DNA of 33,256 nucleotides from Oscillospiraceae bacterium (GCA_017541825.1 JAFXYJ010000025.1:1-33256), one strand, 5' to 3'. Shown: positions 1-8,156, numbered from the stretch's first letter. Notes: generated from the sequence alone by a model not told the origin. Translations and numbers: made by a program.

Positions 1-294
1 GAATTTCGCGTCCTCGCAAGCTTCGTATCGTTCGCTTCCTCGCAGGCTCGAAAGCTCATTCACTTCGCTGCTCGTCCTTTCAAAAACACAGCCGCGCTGT
101 CACTTTGGGCCTCGTCGACAACTTCGGCCCTCCGCTGCGCGGCTGCGTTTTTGTATACGGGAGTTTTACGCGGGGGATAAGAGATGCCTGCTTGCCGTCT
201 CACGCCGCGCCTTTTTTATCCCGTCTCTTCCCGCCCGGGAAGTCCGGCGCTGATACACGGACCGGCGGATCATTCATCGACAGGCTTTCGGCAG
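1..294. other. non-coding left edge
   Basis: No convincing gene is visible. Reading frames here are short, lack a ribosome binding site and resemble no family I know. The segment holds one strong inverted repeat (annotated separately at 81-153) and otherwise GC-rich sequence with recurring TTCGCT/CTCG words. It may be the end of a repeat element that continues beyond the window. Confidence 0.5.
81..153. terminator. long inverted repeat, possible bidirectional terminator
   Basis: Two 17-nt arms, 81-97 and 137-153, are complementary with a single mismatch. The outer ends are CAAAA on the left and TTTTG on the right, so both strands would give a GC stem with an A/U-rich base. The 39-nt loop has a second small complementarity (GGGCC at 107-111 with GGCCC at 126-130). 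This fits a bidirectional terminator or a mobile palindromic repeat. No gene ends directly at it inside the window. Confidence 0.45.
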
Positions 295-334
295 AAACAG
301 GAAGGAGCCGCTCCGCAGCAGCTCCTTCCTGTTT
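295..334 (-). terminator. terminator of the surface-protein gene
   Basis: A 14-nt perfect stem is formed by 295-308 and 321-334, with a 12-nt loop, starting 3 nt past the stop codon of the minus-strand gene. The stem contains GGAAGGAGC/GCTCCTTCC and ends in an A/U-rich base (AAACAG/CTGTTT). The U tract on the minus strand is short, so termination strength is uncertain. Confidence 0.7.
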
Positions 335-337
335 TTG

Positions 338-3300
338 TTATTCTTCTTCGTCGTCGTAGTCGTCAAAATCGTCTTCGTATTCGTCGCGCCGGAGGAAGTA
401 CCACACGGCCCCGGCGGCGATGCCGACCAGACCCACGCACAGCGCAGTGATCAGTACGATCCGGCCGGCGCTGGAGGTGCGGACCTGACCGCTGTCCGCT
501 TCGACGGTGCCCAGCGCCTCCTTCACGGTGAGGGTGGCGGCGTTGCTCTCCGTCTCGCCGGCGGCGTTGGAGACCCGGCAGCGCACGAGCCAGCCGTTCT
601 GCTCGGCGGTGACCGCGTGGAGCGTCAGGCTTGCCGCGGCGGCGCCCTCCATGTCCGTCCATCCGGCGCCGTCGCCTTTGTCGATCTGCCAGCGGCATTC
701 CAGCGGCATGGTCCCGCTGGCCGTGACGGTAAAGACGGCGTCGGCGCCTTCGTTGACCTCCACGCTCTGCGGCTGGGCCGTGACATTCGGCGGGATCACG
801 GCGGTCTTGGACTTGATGTTGAACTTGGCCTTCGCGTTGCCGTCGGGATATACCAGTGTGACCGTGTGGGAGCCTGTGGACAGCGTGGCGAGGTATTCCG
901 GCAGGATAGTAACGGTGCTCTCGTCCTCGGAATAACGCAGCACCCGGGAGGCCACGGCGGAACCGTCGATCTGCACGGTGGCCCTGCCGGTGCCGGTGCC
1001 GGAGAAGGTCAGCCCCTCCTCGGTGCCCTGGACCCAGTTGGCGTTGGCGCCTTCACTGACGGCATACTCGATGCCGGTGACCACCAGCGTCATCTGACGG
1101 GTGGCGCTGCCGGTGGTATTGGAGGCCTTGAGCGTGAAGCGATAAGAGCCCTCGGCGGCGGGGGTCCCCGAGAGGAGACCGTTGGTGGACAGCGACATGC
1201 CCGCCGGCAGACTGCCGGTATAGCTCCAGGTGATGGGCGTGCCGCCGGAGGCCGTCAGCTGCACGCTGTACGGCTTGCCCACCGAAGCCGAGGTCAGCAG
1301 GGTCGTCGTGATCGAGGGGGCGACCGCCACAGTGGTGTTGGTCGTGGTGGAGTAGGTCACCGCCACGACGCCGGTCACGGTGATGACCTGGTCTGCCTTG
1401 ATGTTCTTGATCGTGTATACGCCGTTCTTCTCGGTGAGCGTGACGCCGTTGGCCTTGACGGCAAAGCCCGCGCCTTTGGTGAAGCCGCTGTTGATGTTCA
1501 GCGTGAAGCTGTAGGAGCCGCCCGAGGCGACAGGGGAGGAGGAGCCGCTGGCCTTCTTGGCGGAGAACCCGGTGCCGGTGGGCAGCGTGACCGTATACGT
1601 GCCCGAGGGCTTCGGCGTGGGGGTGGGCGTGGCTGTGGGCACCGGGCTCGCCGTGGGTGTCGGGGTGGGATCGGTATGGTAAGCCGGGATCGCGATCTTG
1701 TAGGGATTGGTGGCATTCCCGGCCCGGTCGACGACCACCAGATAGAGATCCCTGGCCGCGGCGTCCTTCAGATTGGTCAGCGTGATGGCCTGCTCCCGGG
1801 TGGAGCAGTCGTTGACGATCTTGTCCGCGGCGTTGATCACGGCGTCGGTCTTGGGCGTGGCGCTGCCGGCCACCGTGAGGATGAGATAATAGGTGCCGGC
1901 CTCCGAGGAGGTGAAGTAGATCATGGCGGTGGACGCCGAGCTGCGGTTCGGCGCGCGGCTGGTGATCTTCGGCGCGGTGGTGTCGCGGACACAGGCGCCG
2001 CTGAGCTCGGACCACTCCCCGGCGAGCTCGCCGGAGACGGCCTGGACCGCGTAATAATAGGTGCCGTCCTCCGTCATATAGCTCTTGAGCTCACAGTAAG
2101 TGTTGTTGACGGTGATCGCAGCGCCGAGCTTATTGGATTCCTCCTTGCCGTTGAGATAGATCTGCAGGTTGTATTTGGCGCCCGAGACGCCGGGCACCGC
2201 CGACCAGATCGCCATCGTCTTGTTCCAGCCCAGATTCAACACCGCGGGCAGCGGTGTCGGGGTCGGATCCTCCGCATCGGGGGTGGGCGTCGGCGTCGGC
2301 GTGGGAGTAGGCGTAGGCGTGGGAGTAGGCGTCGGCGTCGGAGTGGGCGTCGGCGTGGGAGTAGGCGTAGGCGTCGGAGTGGGCGTCGGCGTCGGAGTGG
2401 GAGTAGGTGTAGGTGTAGGCGTCGGATCCTCCTCTTCGGGCGTCGGCGTCGGGGTCGGATCCTCTTCGGGCGTCGGCGTCGGGGTCGGATCCTCCTCTTC
2501 GGGAGTGGGCGTCGGCGTCGGAGTGGGCGTCGGCGTGGGTGTCGGCGGAGCGGGAACAAAGGTATATGTCTTTACGCCGGGGTCCGGCGGAGCGGCGAGC
2601 TGGGCGTCCGTGGCGTATTCGCCGCCTATCTTGACGGCCGTGTTCTCCGCGAGCATTTTGCCGAGTGTCAGCGCGGTGCCCTCCGGCAGGCTGACGGCCT
2701 GTTTGCTGCCCGTGAGCACCGCGTGGGTGATGGACACGCTCTTGGGCGCGGTCAGGTTCAGGGCGATGCCGGAGCTGATGCTGCCCTCCATGTCGATCAC
2801 GATCTTGTACTGGGAGGAGCCGTTGACGGCCTTGACGGCCGCGCTGCCGCCGGAGATATCGGCCGCCGTTTTCAGCGACAGGATCGTCTCCGAGCACAGA
2901 CCGATGAGATAGACCATATCGTCGCTGCTCTTGTCGGTGACGGCGACCTCGCCCCTGACGGAGAGCTTGCTGCCCTTTTCCACATAAAAGGCGCAGCGAT
3001 TGGGCTTATCCGTCAGATCGGAGGAATACACCTCGGCGGGAACCACCGTTCCCTTGCCGGCCAGGGTCAGATTGCCGCCCTTGCTGATGATGAACACAGC
3101 CAGCGGGGCGTCGCTGCCGGCCTCGGGGTCGTAACGGGCGCTGAGCGTCTGGCCCGAGAGCTGGACGGTGACGGTCTTGCTGACCTCGATGGCGGTCTTG
3201 AATGTGAGCGCCTCGCCCTTGAGACCGGGGTCGAAGACGATCTTCTGTCCGTCGGCGGCGTTGGCGATGGCCTCCCGCAGACAGACGAGACCGTCGGTAT

Positions 3301-3439
3301 CCTCCTGCTCATCCAGTGCGGCATTCACCGTGATCTCGTCGTCGGCTCGGACGGTGACGGGCAGAACGGAAAAGGTCATTAAAACGGCCATCAGTATGGC
3401 AAGTCCCCGGTGAAGACCGGTATGGACATAACTGCGCAT
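338..3439 (-). CDS. secreted, membrane-anchored multidomain surface protein with PT-rich linker
   Basis: This 1,033-residue protein probably sits on the cell surface as an adhesin or stalked display protein; its ligand is unknown. Residues 1-32 form a signal peptide ending VRA. A segment containing CLREAIANAADG resembles the CSLREA motif that opens many beta-helix surface proteins. A long Thr-Pro tract broken by EEED/EED/DAED blocks follows, then a fibronectin-like region, a second short PT linker, a bacterial-repeat-like region, a putative-Ig segment (LPAGMSLSTNGLLSGTP) and an Ig-like domain with paired cysteines (CRWQ and VRCRVSNAAGE). The C-terminus has one membrane helix (about 991-1011), then YFLRRDE and an acidic tail of Asp/Glu/Tyr. 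There is no LPxTG sorting signal. The start is ATG at 3439 because GGAGG lies 8 nt upstream; a TTG six codons earlier has no such site. It is divergent from the LCP gene. Domain calls are from motif recognition only. Confidence 0.88.
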   Translation of the reverse strand: MRSYVHTGLHRGLAILMAVLMTFSVLPVTVRADDEITVNAALDEQEDTDGLVCLREAIANAADGQKIVFDPGLKGEALTFKTAIEVSKTVTVQLSGQTLSARYDPEAGSDAPLAVFIISKGGNLTLAGKGTVVPAEVYSSDLTDKPNRCAFYVEKGSKLSVRGEVAVTDKSSDDMVYLIGLCSETILSLKTAADISGGSAAVKAVNGSSQYKIVIDMEGSISSGIALNLTAPKSVSITHAVLTGSKQAVSLPEGTALTLGKMLAENTAVKIGGEYATDAQLAAPPDPGVKTYTFVPAPPTPTPTPTPTPTPTPEEEDPTPTPTPEEDPTPTPTPEEEDPTPTPTPTPTPTPTPTPTPTPTPTPTPTPTPTPTPTPTPTPTPTPTPTPDAEDPTPTPLPAVLNLGWNKTMAIWSAVPGVSGAKYNLQIYLNGKEESNKLGAAITVNNTYCELKSYMTEDGTYYYAVQAVSGELAGEWSELSGACVRDTTAPKITSRAPNRSSASTAMIYFTSSEAGTYYLILTVAGSATPKTDAVINAADKIVNDCSTREQAITLTNLKDAAARDLYLVVVDRAGNATNPYKIAIPAYHTDPTPTPTASPVPTATPTPTPKPSGTYTVTLPTGTGFSAKKASGSSSPVASGGSYSFTLNINSGFTKGAGFAVKANGVTLTEKNGVYTIKNIKADQVITVTGVVAVTYSTTTNTTVAVAPSITTTLLTSASVGKPYSVQLTASGGTPITWSYTGSLPAGMSLSTNGLLSGTPAAEGSYRFTLKASNTTGSATRQMTLVVTGIEYAVSEGANANWVQGTEEGLTFSGTGTGRATVQIDGSAVASRVLRYSEDESTVTILPEYLATLSTGSHTVTLVYPDGNAKAKFNIKSKTAVIPPNVTAQPQSVEVNEGADAVFTVTASGTMPLECRWQIDKGDGAGWTDMEGAAAASLTLHAVTAEQNGWLVRCRVSNAAGETESNAATLTVKEALGTVEADSGQVRTSSAGRIVLITALCVGLVGIAAGAVWYFLRRDEYEDDFDDYDDEEE
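2252..2546 (-). repeat. degenerate hexanucleotide tandem repeat encoding Thr-Pro linker
   Basis: On the plus strand this is a run of GGCGTC, GGAGTG, GGCGTG and GGAGTA units (all read as Pro-Thr pairs on the minus strand), interrupted by acidic blocks containing GGATCC. The blocks at about 2426-2506 repeat nearly identically, suggesting duplication. Because units are 6 nt, length changes would keep the reading frame and alter linker length, not switch the gene off. Confidence 0.85.
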
Positions 3440-3608
3440 GGTGTGATCCTCCTTCAAACGACCGCAGCGGGGCGCCGTGATCTTCTTTCTGCTTTATAGA
3501 CGGCCCGGGAAGGAAAAAGGTTTTGTGCTTCCGGAAGATTTTTATTCCATTATTTCCCAGTCCGCTGACCGGTTCCGCGCTTTTCGACACGAGACGGGAT
3601 ACTTCCGG

Positions 3609-3637
3609 TTGCAAAACCCGGAAGGCTGTGTTACAAT
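3609..3637 (+). promoter_or_regulatory. sigma-A promoter of the LCP gene
   Basis: The -35 TTGCAA (3609-3614) is followed by a 17-nt spacer and the -10 TACAAT (3632-3637). The LCP start codon lies 38 nt downstream of the -10 box, preceded by AAAGGA at 3657-3662. Confidence 0.7.
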
Positions 3638-3675
3638 ATTACGTAAATCGTTTTGGAAAGGATCCAGATTGAGAT

Positions 3676-5190
3676 ATGAGCCAGACAGGGAGACATTCCA
3701 GTTCCAATAGAGATCCCGGAAAGAAAGCGCCCCGCCGGATCGAGGATAACCCGTCTCCGGACGGAATCGACGAAGTCCTCGCCGAAGAGGAGCTTTCCGC
3801 GGACGGGACCGAAGCCGCCGCCGCGGCCGGGTCCGCGCATCACGCCGACGGGACCCATCGTCCCCGGAAAAAGAACCCGACCCACAGTTCGGGGAGGTCC
3901 GGGAGCGGCTCCGGGGGCAAAAAGAGAAGACGCAGAAAAAAGAAGAAAAAAGGCGGCTGGAAGGTCGCACTGCTCGTCATACTGGGCGTGCTGCTCGTGC
4001 TGGGCATAGCCGGATACGCCTTCTTCCACCATCTTTACGGTCTGATGGATACCAGCAGCCGGACGGTGGGCACGGCCACCCCCACACCGTATGTAGAGGT
4101 CACGCCCGAGCCTGAAGGCCCGACGGAAGAGCCCGAGCCCACCGACACGCCCGAGCCGACGCTTCCGCCGCTGACCGAGGAGGAGCTGGCCGCTCAGGCG
4201 GAGCTGGAGCTTCTGGACAGCCTGCAGGAGGCCGCGGAGGATATCACCTACAGCGAGGACGTATACAACCTGCTGCTGATCGGCGCCGACGGCACCTCCA
4301 AAAAGGTCGAGCGCGGCGATGCGATGCTGCTGCTGTCGATCAACCGCGCCACGAAGAAGATCTGGATCACGTCTCTGATGCGCGATACGCAGGTCTCGAT
4401 CTATACCGCCGAGCGGACGTTCTACGGCACGGGCCATCTGAACTGGACGACCCAGTGGGGCGGCGTCGGGATGCTCGTCGCCACGATTGAGGACAGCCAC
4501 AATTTCGCCGTCAAGATCGACAACTGGGCCCTGGTGAACTTCGTCGACTTCGCCGACATCGCCGGCATGCTCGGCCCCATTGAGGTGACGGTCACGCCTG
4601 CGGAGGCCGCCAGCATGAACGAGCTGATCCGCCAGGTGGCGCAGATGCGCGACAAGGTATACAAGCTCAAGAAAAAGCCCGCCTCGGAGCGGACGCCCCG
4701 CGTTTACTTCCCCGAAGAGGGCGGCACTGTCGAGATCAGCGACGGCATCCAGATCCTGGCCTACTGCCGGGAACGGAAGGCCGGCCTCGGTACGGAAAAC
4801 CACTACGGCGACACCGGCCGCAGCTACAAGCAGCGCGAGGTGCTCAAGCTCATGTGGGAGAACGTCAAGAAGATGAGCCTGACCGAGCAGTACGCGCTGC
4901 TGGAAAAGGTCATGTCCATCATCACGACGGATCTGACCGAGGGCAAGTGCATCCAGCTCCTGCTGACCGCGCCGCAGCTGCTGACCTACGACATCGAGAC
5001 CCAGCAGTGCCCGGCGCTGGGCGCCATGGCCAAGACCCGGGACGCCAACAACCTGGCGATCTATCTGGCCGACTGGCGGGTCAACCGCAACCTCCTGCGT
5101 CATACGATCTACGGCGAGGAGATGAGCCGGGCGGAGCTGACCAGCTCGTATACCGGCGTGGCGGTCTACGTGGGCGACCCGACGGCGTGA
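3676..5190 (+). CDS. LytR-CpsA-Psr (LCP) family glycopolymer ligase
   Basis: LCP enzymes transfer lipid-linked wall polymers or capsule onto peptidoglycan outside the membrane, which fits the surrounding polysaccharide genes. The 504-residue protein has a long hydrophilic cytoplasmic tail, a Lys/Arg run at about 82-92 and one transmembrane helix at about 95-117. An extracellular PT/PE-rich linker (about 135-165) follows, then the LCP domain from about 196. Family motifs are recognisable: LLLIGAD, RGDAMLLLSI (usually R-S/T-D-T), SLMRDTQV with the substrate-binding Arg-Asp, and GDTGRSYKQRE at 378-388, the counterpart of D-x-GR-x-x-RQ. The last motif has Lys in place of one usual Arg. It is a single-gene unit with its own promoter and a downstream hairpin. 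The exact polymer is not shown by the sequence; the neighbouring pathway is the obvious candidate. Confidence 0.9.
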   Translation: MSQTGRHSSSNRDPGKKAPRRIEDNPSPDGIDEVLAEEELSADGTEAAAAAGSAHHADGTHRPRKKNPTHSSGRSGSGSGGKKRRRRKKKKKGGWKVALLVILGVLLVLGIAGYAFFHHLYGLMDTSSRTVGTATPTPYVEVTPEPEGPTEEPEPTDTPEPTLPPLTEEELAAQAELELLDSLQEAAEDITYSEDVYNLLLIGADGTSKKVERGDAMLLLSINRATKKIWITSLMRDTQVSIYTAERTFYGTGHLNWTTQWGGVGMLVATIEDSHNFAVKIDNWALVNFVDFADIAGMLGPIEVTVTPAEAASMNELIRQVAQMRDKVYKLKKKPASERTPRVYFPEEGGTVEISDGIQILAYCRERKAGLGTENHYGDTGRSYKQREVLKLMWENVKKMSLTEQYALLEKVMSIITTDLTEGKCIQLLLTAPQLLTYDIETQQCPALGAMAKTRDANNLAIYLADWRVNRNLLRHTIYGEEMSRAELTSSYTGVAVYVGDPTA

Positions 5191-5206
5191 CATCTTCATA
5201 AAACAG

Positions 5207-5234
5207 GGATTCCCGCTTTTTCAAGCGGGAATCC
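5207..5234. terminator. intrinsic terminator between convergent genes
   Basis: A 10-bp perfect stem GGATTCCCGC/GCGGGAATCC encloses an 8-nt loop rich in T. It starts 17 nt after the LCP stop and lies between the LCP gene and the convergent GT11-like gene, so it could serve both strands. Its U tract is weak on either side. Confidence 0.6.
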
Positions 5235-5342
5235 TCACATTGCAGACACACTCTCACATAAAAGCGCGGTTCGTTTTTCGCAGGAAGGACGTCTCCGGAA
5301 TGCCCGGCGCAGGCGGTCGGAGCGGGGCCGTTTGAAGCGCGC

Positions 5343-6233
5343 TCACAGCAACGTCATGTTCGGCAGATACATGGCGGTCTCGTCCGTGGGGAGGTTGCCC
5401 TGCCACAGCCGGGGTGCCACGATCATGCCCTCGTCCCCGCCGGCGCCGAGGAAGGCGCCCCACCAGGCGAAGGTGCTGTTGGAGATCACGAAGTGGCGGC
5501 AGCGGCTCAGCAGCTCCATCTGTTCGCAGGGCGTGAGCGCCGGGACATATACGACCTCGCCGAGATCGTCGAACCAGTGCTCGGCGCGCACGCGCTCGGC
5601 CTGATCGGAGAACACCAGCACTCTGCCTCCGCTGTGGGCACGGCGGATCGCCTCGACGCCCGAGCGGTAATAGTCTCTGCTGCAAAGCTGCCAGCCGCTC
5701 CGGACGATGTCGCTGCCCAGACGCACGCTGACGGCGACGCTGTCCTCGGGGATCTCCAGCAGCTCCGCCGGGATCTGCGAAAGGGCCCGCTCCGGCAGGG
5801 AATAGGCCCGGCGCAGCTGCTCCCGGATCGGGAGGAATACCGCCGCGTTCTGGAAATAGCCGTACAGATAGACCTTTTCCGGCAGCTCGCCCTCCGGCAG
5901 CGGACAGCCGCGGCCCGTAAGGATCATCCCCCGGCGGGCCAGCGCGGTGTTCAGACCGTAGGGACTGCTGCCGTGCACTTCCCGGTAGAGCCGTTGATAC
6001 ACGTGATACGCCTTGATCGGAAGGTCATAGCGGAGCCGTCTGCCGGGGAACAGAGCCGTGTTCTCCGTGAGAACAAAGCTGCCGAGCTCAAAATTCCAGC
6101 GCTTATAGTGCCTGTACTCCCGGGTATCGAGCCAGATCCGGGCGTCGGGGGCCCGCTGAGCCAGCGCCAGGGCGTAGCCGTACTGGAGCATCTGGTTGCC
6201 CAGTCCGCCCCGCATGCGCAGATAGATCTCCAT
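5343..6233 (-). CDS. GT11-family glycosyltransferase (alpha-1,2-fucosyltransferase-like)
   Basis: GT11 enzymes move fucose from GDP-fucose onto a galactose-type acceptor in the cytoplasm during glycan assembly. The 296-residue length is usual. Family marks are the N-terminal GGLGNQMLQYGYALALA (9-25) and the C-terminal ISNSTFAWWGAFLG (250-263), which is highly characteristic. The usual motif H-x-R-R-x-D is altered to VSVRLGSDI (168-176): His is replaced by Ser and the second Arg by Leu. Donor or acceptor use may therefore differ from classical fucosyltransferases. The ATG shares one base with the TGA of the upstream GT14-like gene (TGATG), so the two are probably translationally coupled and made from the promoter at 7174-7202. 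No GDP-fucose synthesis genes are in the window. Confidence 0.85.
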   Translation of the reverse strand: MEIYLRMRGGLGNQMLQYGYALALAQRAPDARIWLDTREYRHYKRWNFELGSFVLTENTALFPGRRLRYDLPIKAYHVYQRLYREVHGSSPYGLNTALARRGMILTGRGCPLPEGELPEKVYLYGYFQNAAVFLPIREQLRRAYSLPERALSQIPAELLEIPEDSVAVSVRLGSDIVRSGWQLCSRDYYRSGVEAIRRAHSGGRVLVFSDQAERVRAEHWFDDLGEVVYVPALTPCEQMELLSRCRHFVISNSTFAWWGAFLGAGGDEGMIVAPRLWQGNLPTDETAMYLPNMTLL

Positions 6234-7141
6234 CAGCCTTCGCCTCCTTCTCCGCCGAAGCGGGCGAACAGCCTGTCCACCACGCCGGGATACCTGTCAT
6301 AGTCGAATTTTCGGGCAAAGAGGAAGTCCGGCCCGGCGGCGGCGAGCTCGTCGAAATCGCTGTCGGTGAAGGTGTAGGGGCTGCCCCGCTCCCAGTCGAT
6401 ATACCGGCAGCAGGCGCGGAAGTCGTTTTCAAAGGCGTGGGCGGCCAGCGTGTCCCGATAGGGGGATGACGCCGCTGCGGTCTGGAGGAAGACCTCGTCG
6501 GTGCACAGGCCCTGCCGGCAGAACGCCCGGATCTTCGGCTCCCGTTCGAGCACATACCGGGCCATGGCGTCGGTGATGCTGAACCAGTTCGTGCCCTTGT
6601 GGAAGACGATGCCGGGGGCCTTTTTCGTGCGGTCGACGCCGGCGAGCTTCTGCGGCAGGACCGTGAGCTCCCGCAGCAGCACCCGCAGCCAGCGGGAACG
6701 GACGTTCAGCTCCTGCAGAGGATAATAATACTTCACCCTCGCCAGATCGCGCGCGGAGATCTCCGGGGACTGGAACTTGATGAAATTCGTGCCGTTCCGC
6801 TCGGAGAAGTAGCGTTCGATGTATTCCCGGCTTTTCAGGGGCACGTCCACACCGGAGAGCAGATGGTAGTAGTCATACCGGCCCTCGACGGCGGCCCGGA
6901 GCAGCACCAGCTCCCCCTCCACCTGGGAGAAGGCGCCCCAGCGCACGTCCAGGCGCTCGGTGAAGACGACGCGGGAGCGGCGGGGGATCGCCGCGAGCGC
7001 GGCAAAATCGACGCCCCGGGTCTTGGCGTCCACATGGACATAGAAATCCGCGTTTTCGCTGTCGAGAAAGCGCAGCTGCTTTTCCAGGATCGGAAAGCTG
7101 CCGTGAGTCATGATCAGGTAGGCGTGGCGCAGCGGCTCCAT
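6233..7141 (-). CDS. GT14-family (core-2/I-branching type) glycosyltransferase
   Basis: The family contains beta-1,6-N-acetylglucosaminyltransferases and xylosyltransferases; bacterial members decorate surface glycans, with sugar specificity usually unknown. The 302-residue protein begins with HAYLIMTHG, then FYVHVDAKT, DVRWGAFSQVEGEL, YYHLLSGVDVPLKS, HKGTNWFSITDAMARYVL and CTDEVFLQT, in the order expected of the family. The start is ATG at 7141 because AAAGGAGG lies 8 nt upstream in the minus direction; a further-upstream in-frame start would bury this site. It is the first gene of a two-gene operon with the GT11-like gene, driven by a perfect consensus promoter. No signal peptide or membrane helix is seen, so it acts in the cytoplasm. 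Confidence 0.85.
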   Translation of the reverse strand: MEPLRHAYLIMTHGSFPILEKQLRFLDSENADFYVHVDAKTRGVDFAALAAIPRRSRVVFTERLDVRWGAFSQVEGELVLLRAAVEGRYDYYHLLSGVDVPLKSREYIERYFSERNGTNFIKFQSPEISARDLARVKYYYPLQELNVRSRWLRVLLRELTVLPQKLAGVDRTKKAPGIVFHKGTNWFSITDAMARYVLEREPKIRAFCRQGLCTDEVFLQTAAASSPYRDTLAAHAFENDFRACCRYIDWERGSPYTFTDSDFDELAAAGPDFLFARKFDYDRYPGVVDRLFARFGGEGGEG

Positions 7142-7173
7142 GCGGGAGACCTCCTTTCGCACGGGATGAACCG

Positions 7174-7202
7174 ATTATATCTTCCGTTACCGACATTGTC
7201 AA
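7174..7202 (-). promoter_or_regulatory. perfect-consensus sigma-A promoter of the GT14-GT11 operon
   Basis: Reading the minus strand, TTGACA (7202-7197) is separated by exactly 17 nt from TATAAT (7179-7174). The start codon of the GT14-like gene is 32 nt further on, with AAAGGAGG between. Both hexamers match consensus at every base, so strong constitutive expression is expected unless a regulator acts here. Confidence 0.9.
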
Positions 7203-7254
7203 TCAACGCGGCCCCCGAGGGGCTTTTGAGAACATCATCGCAAGGAGTGGGAAT

Positions 7255-8103
7255 ATGGGACTTTTTGACCGGAAATACTGCAGTGTGTGCGGCAGCAAGA
7301 TCTCGCTGCTCGGAAACCGGAAGCTCGAGGACGGCAACCTGTGCAAAGCCTGCGCGGGCAAGCTGTCTCCCTGGTTCAGCGAGCGCAGGCACAGCACGCT
7401 CGACGAGATCCGCGCGCAGCTGGCCTATCGCGAGGATAACAGAGCAGCCGTGGCCGCCTTCCGCGCCACCCGCAGCTTCGGCACGGGCACGAAGCTGCTC
7501 ATCGATGAGGATGCGCGCTGCTTCATGGTCACCGGCGCGCGGGATCTGGCCGCGGCCAACCCAGACGTGATCGACTGCGCCGCCGTCACCGATTGCCGTC
7601 TGGACGTCAGCGAAAACCGATGGGAGCTCAAGCACCCGGACAAGGAGGGAAAGCGGGTCAGCTTCATCCCGCCGCGGTATGAGTACTCCTATGACTTTTA
7701 CTGCGAGATCCGCGTGAGCCATCCGTATTTCGATCTGATCCGCTTCAAGCTCAACAGCAGCCGTGTCGAGACCGGCCAGCGGAGCATCCGCGATATGCGG
7801 CCGCTGCACGTTCCCCACGGTCAGTCGCCCAAGGCCGCCGCGGTGGGCGCGGTCCTCAGCGCGATCAGCGGCGATCCCGCCCGCGCCGCGGGTCCGACCT
7901 GGAACGCAGAATACAACGATTACCTCGCCATGGGGGAGGAGATCCGCTCGCTGCTGATGGACATTCGGCAGGAAGCGCGCGACGAGGCCGCCGCGGTCGC
8001 CGCGCCGAAGGTCGCCGTCACCTGCCCCCACTGCGGCGCGCCCACCGTCCCCGACGAGAATGGCTGCTGCGAGTACTGCGGCAGCAGGGTGGACGACCGA
8101 TAA
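7255..8103 (+). CDS. DUF4428-containing double zinc-ribbon protein
   Basis: A 282-residue soluble protein of unknown function. The N-terminal DUF4428-type zinc ribbon uses C9-x2-C12 and C30-x2-C33 (KYCSVCG, LCKACAGKLSPW). The middle (about 85-190) is a beta-rich domain with a stretch of YEYSYDFYCEIRVSHPYFD, similar to the strand-rich bodies of these proteins. The last 26 residues form a second ribbon, C257-x2-C260 and C272-x2-C275. ATG at 7255 is preceded by AAGGAG. It is a single gene divergent from the GT14-GT11 operon and ended by a strong hairpin. Nothing in the sequence ties it to polysaccharide synthesis; it may be a bystander. Confidence 0.88.
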   Translation: MGLFDRKYCSVCGSKISLLGNRKLEDGNLCKACAGKLSPWFSERRHSTLDEIRAQLAYREDNRAAVAAFRATRSFGTGTKLLIDEDARCFMVTGARDLAAANPDVIDCAAVTDCRLDVSENRWELKHPDKEGKRVSFIPPRYEYSYDFYCEIRVSHPYFDLIRFKLNSSRVETGQRSIRDMRPLHVPHGQSPKAAAVGAVLSAISGDPARAAGPTWNAEYNDYLAMGEEIRSLLMDIRQEARDEAAAVAAPKVAVTCPHCGAPTVPDENGCCEYCGSRVDDR

Positions 8104-8122
8104 CAGAAAACGAACGCATCCC

Positions 8123-8156
8123 GCCCGCCGGCGCATCATTTTCCGCGCCGGCGGGC
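8123..8156 (+). terminator. strong GC-rich hairpin after the DUF4428 gene
   Basis: Arms 8123-8134 and 8145-8156 are a perfect 12-bp inverted repeat (GCCCGCCGGCGC) with a 10-nt loop, 19 nt after the stop codon. A real U tract is missing, so it may act more as a transcript-stabilising stem than an intrinsic terminator. Confidence 0.55.

Noticed and set aside
335-3382. 1,015-residue open frame on the plus strand over the surface-protein gene
   Set aside because: It is antisense to a protein with a signal peptide and recognisable domains. Its composition is long Gly/Arg/Val repeats from the reverse of the PT tract, it lacks a ribosome site and matches no family.
3440-3457. Earlier TTG start for the surface protein
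   Set aside because: It would place the strong GGAGG site inside the coding region; ATG at 3439 has ideal spacing and gives a clean signal peptide.
3440-3600. Promoter for the minus-strand surface-protein gene
   Set aside because: A TATAAA-like box exists on the minus strand (about 3493-3498), but no acceptable -35 lies 16-18 nt away, so I did not annotate it.
7203-7240. Small hairpin GCCCC-CGA-GGGGC followed by TTTT before the DUF4428 gene
   Set aside because: It resembles a mini-terminator, but the stem is only 5 bp and no upstream plus-strand gene needs ending. It could also be chance in GC-rich DNA.
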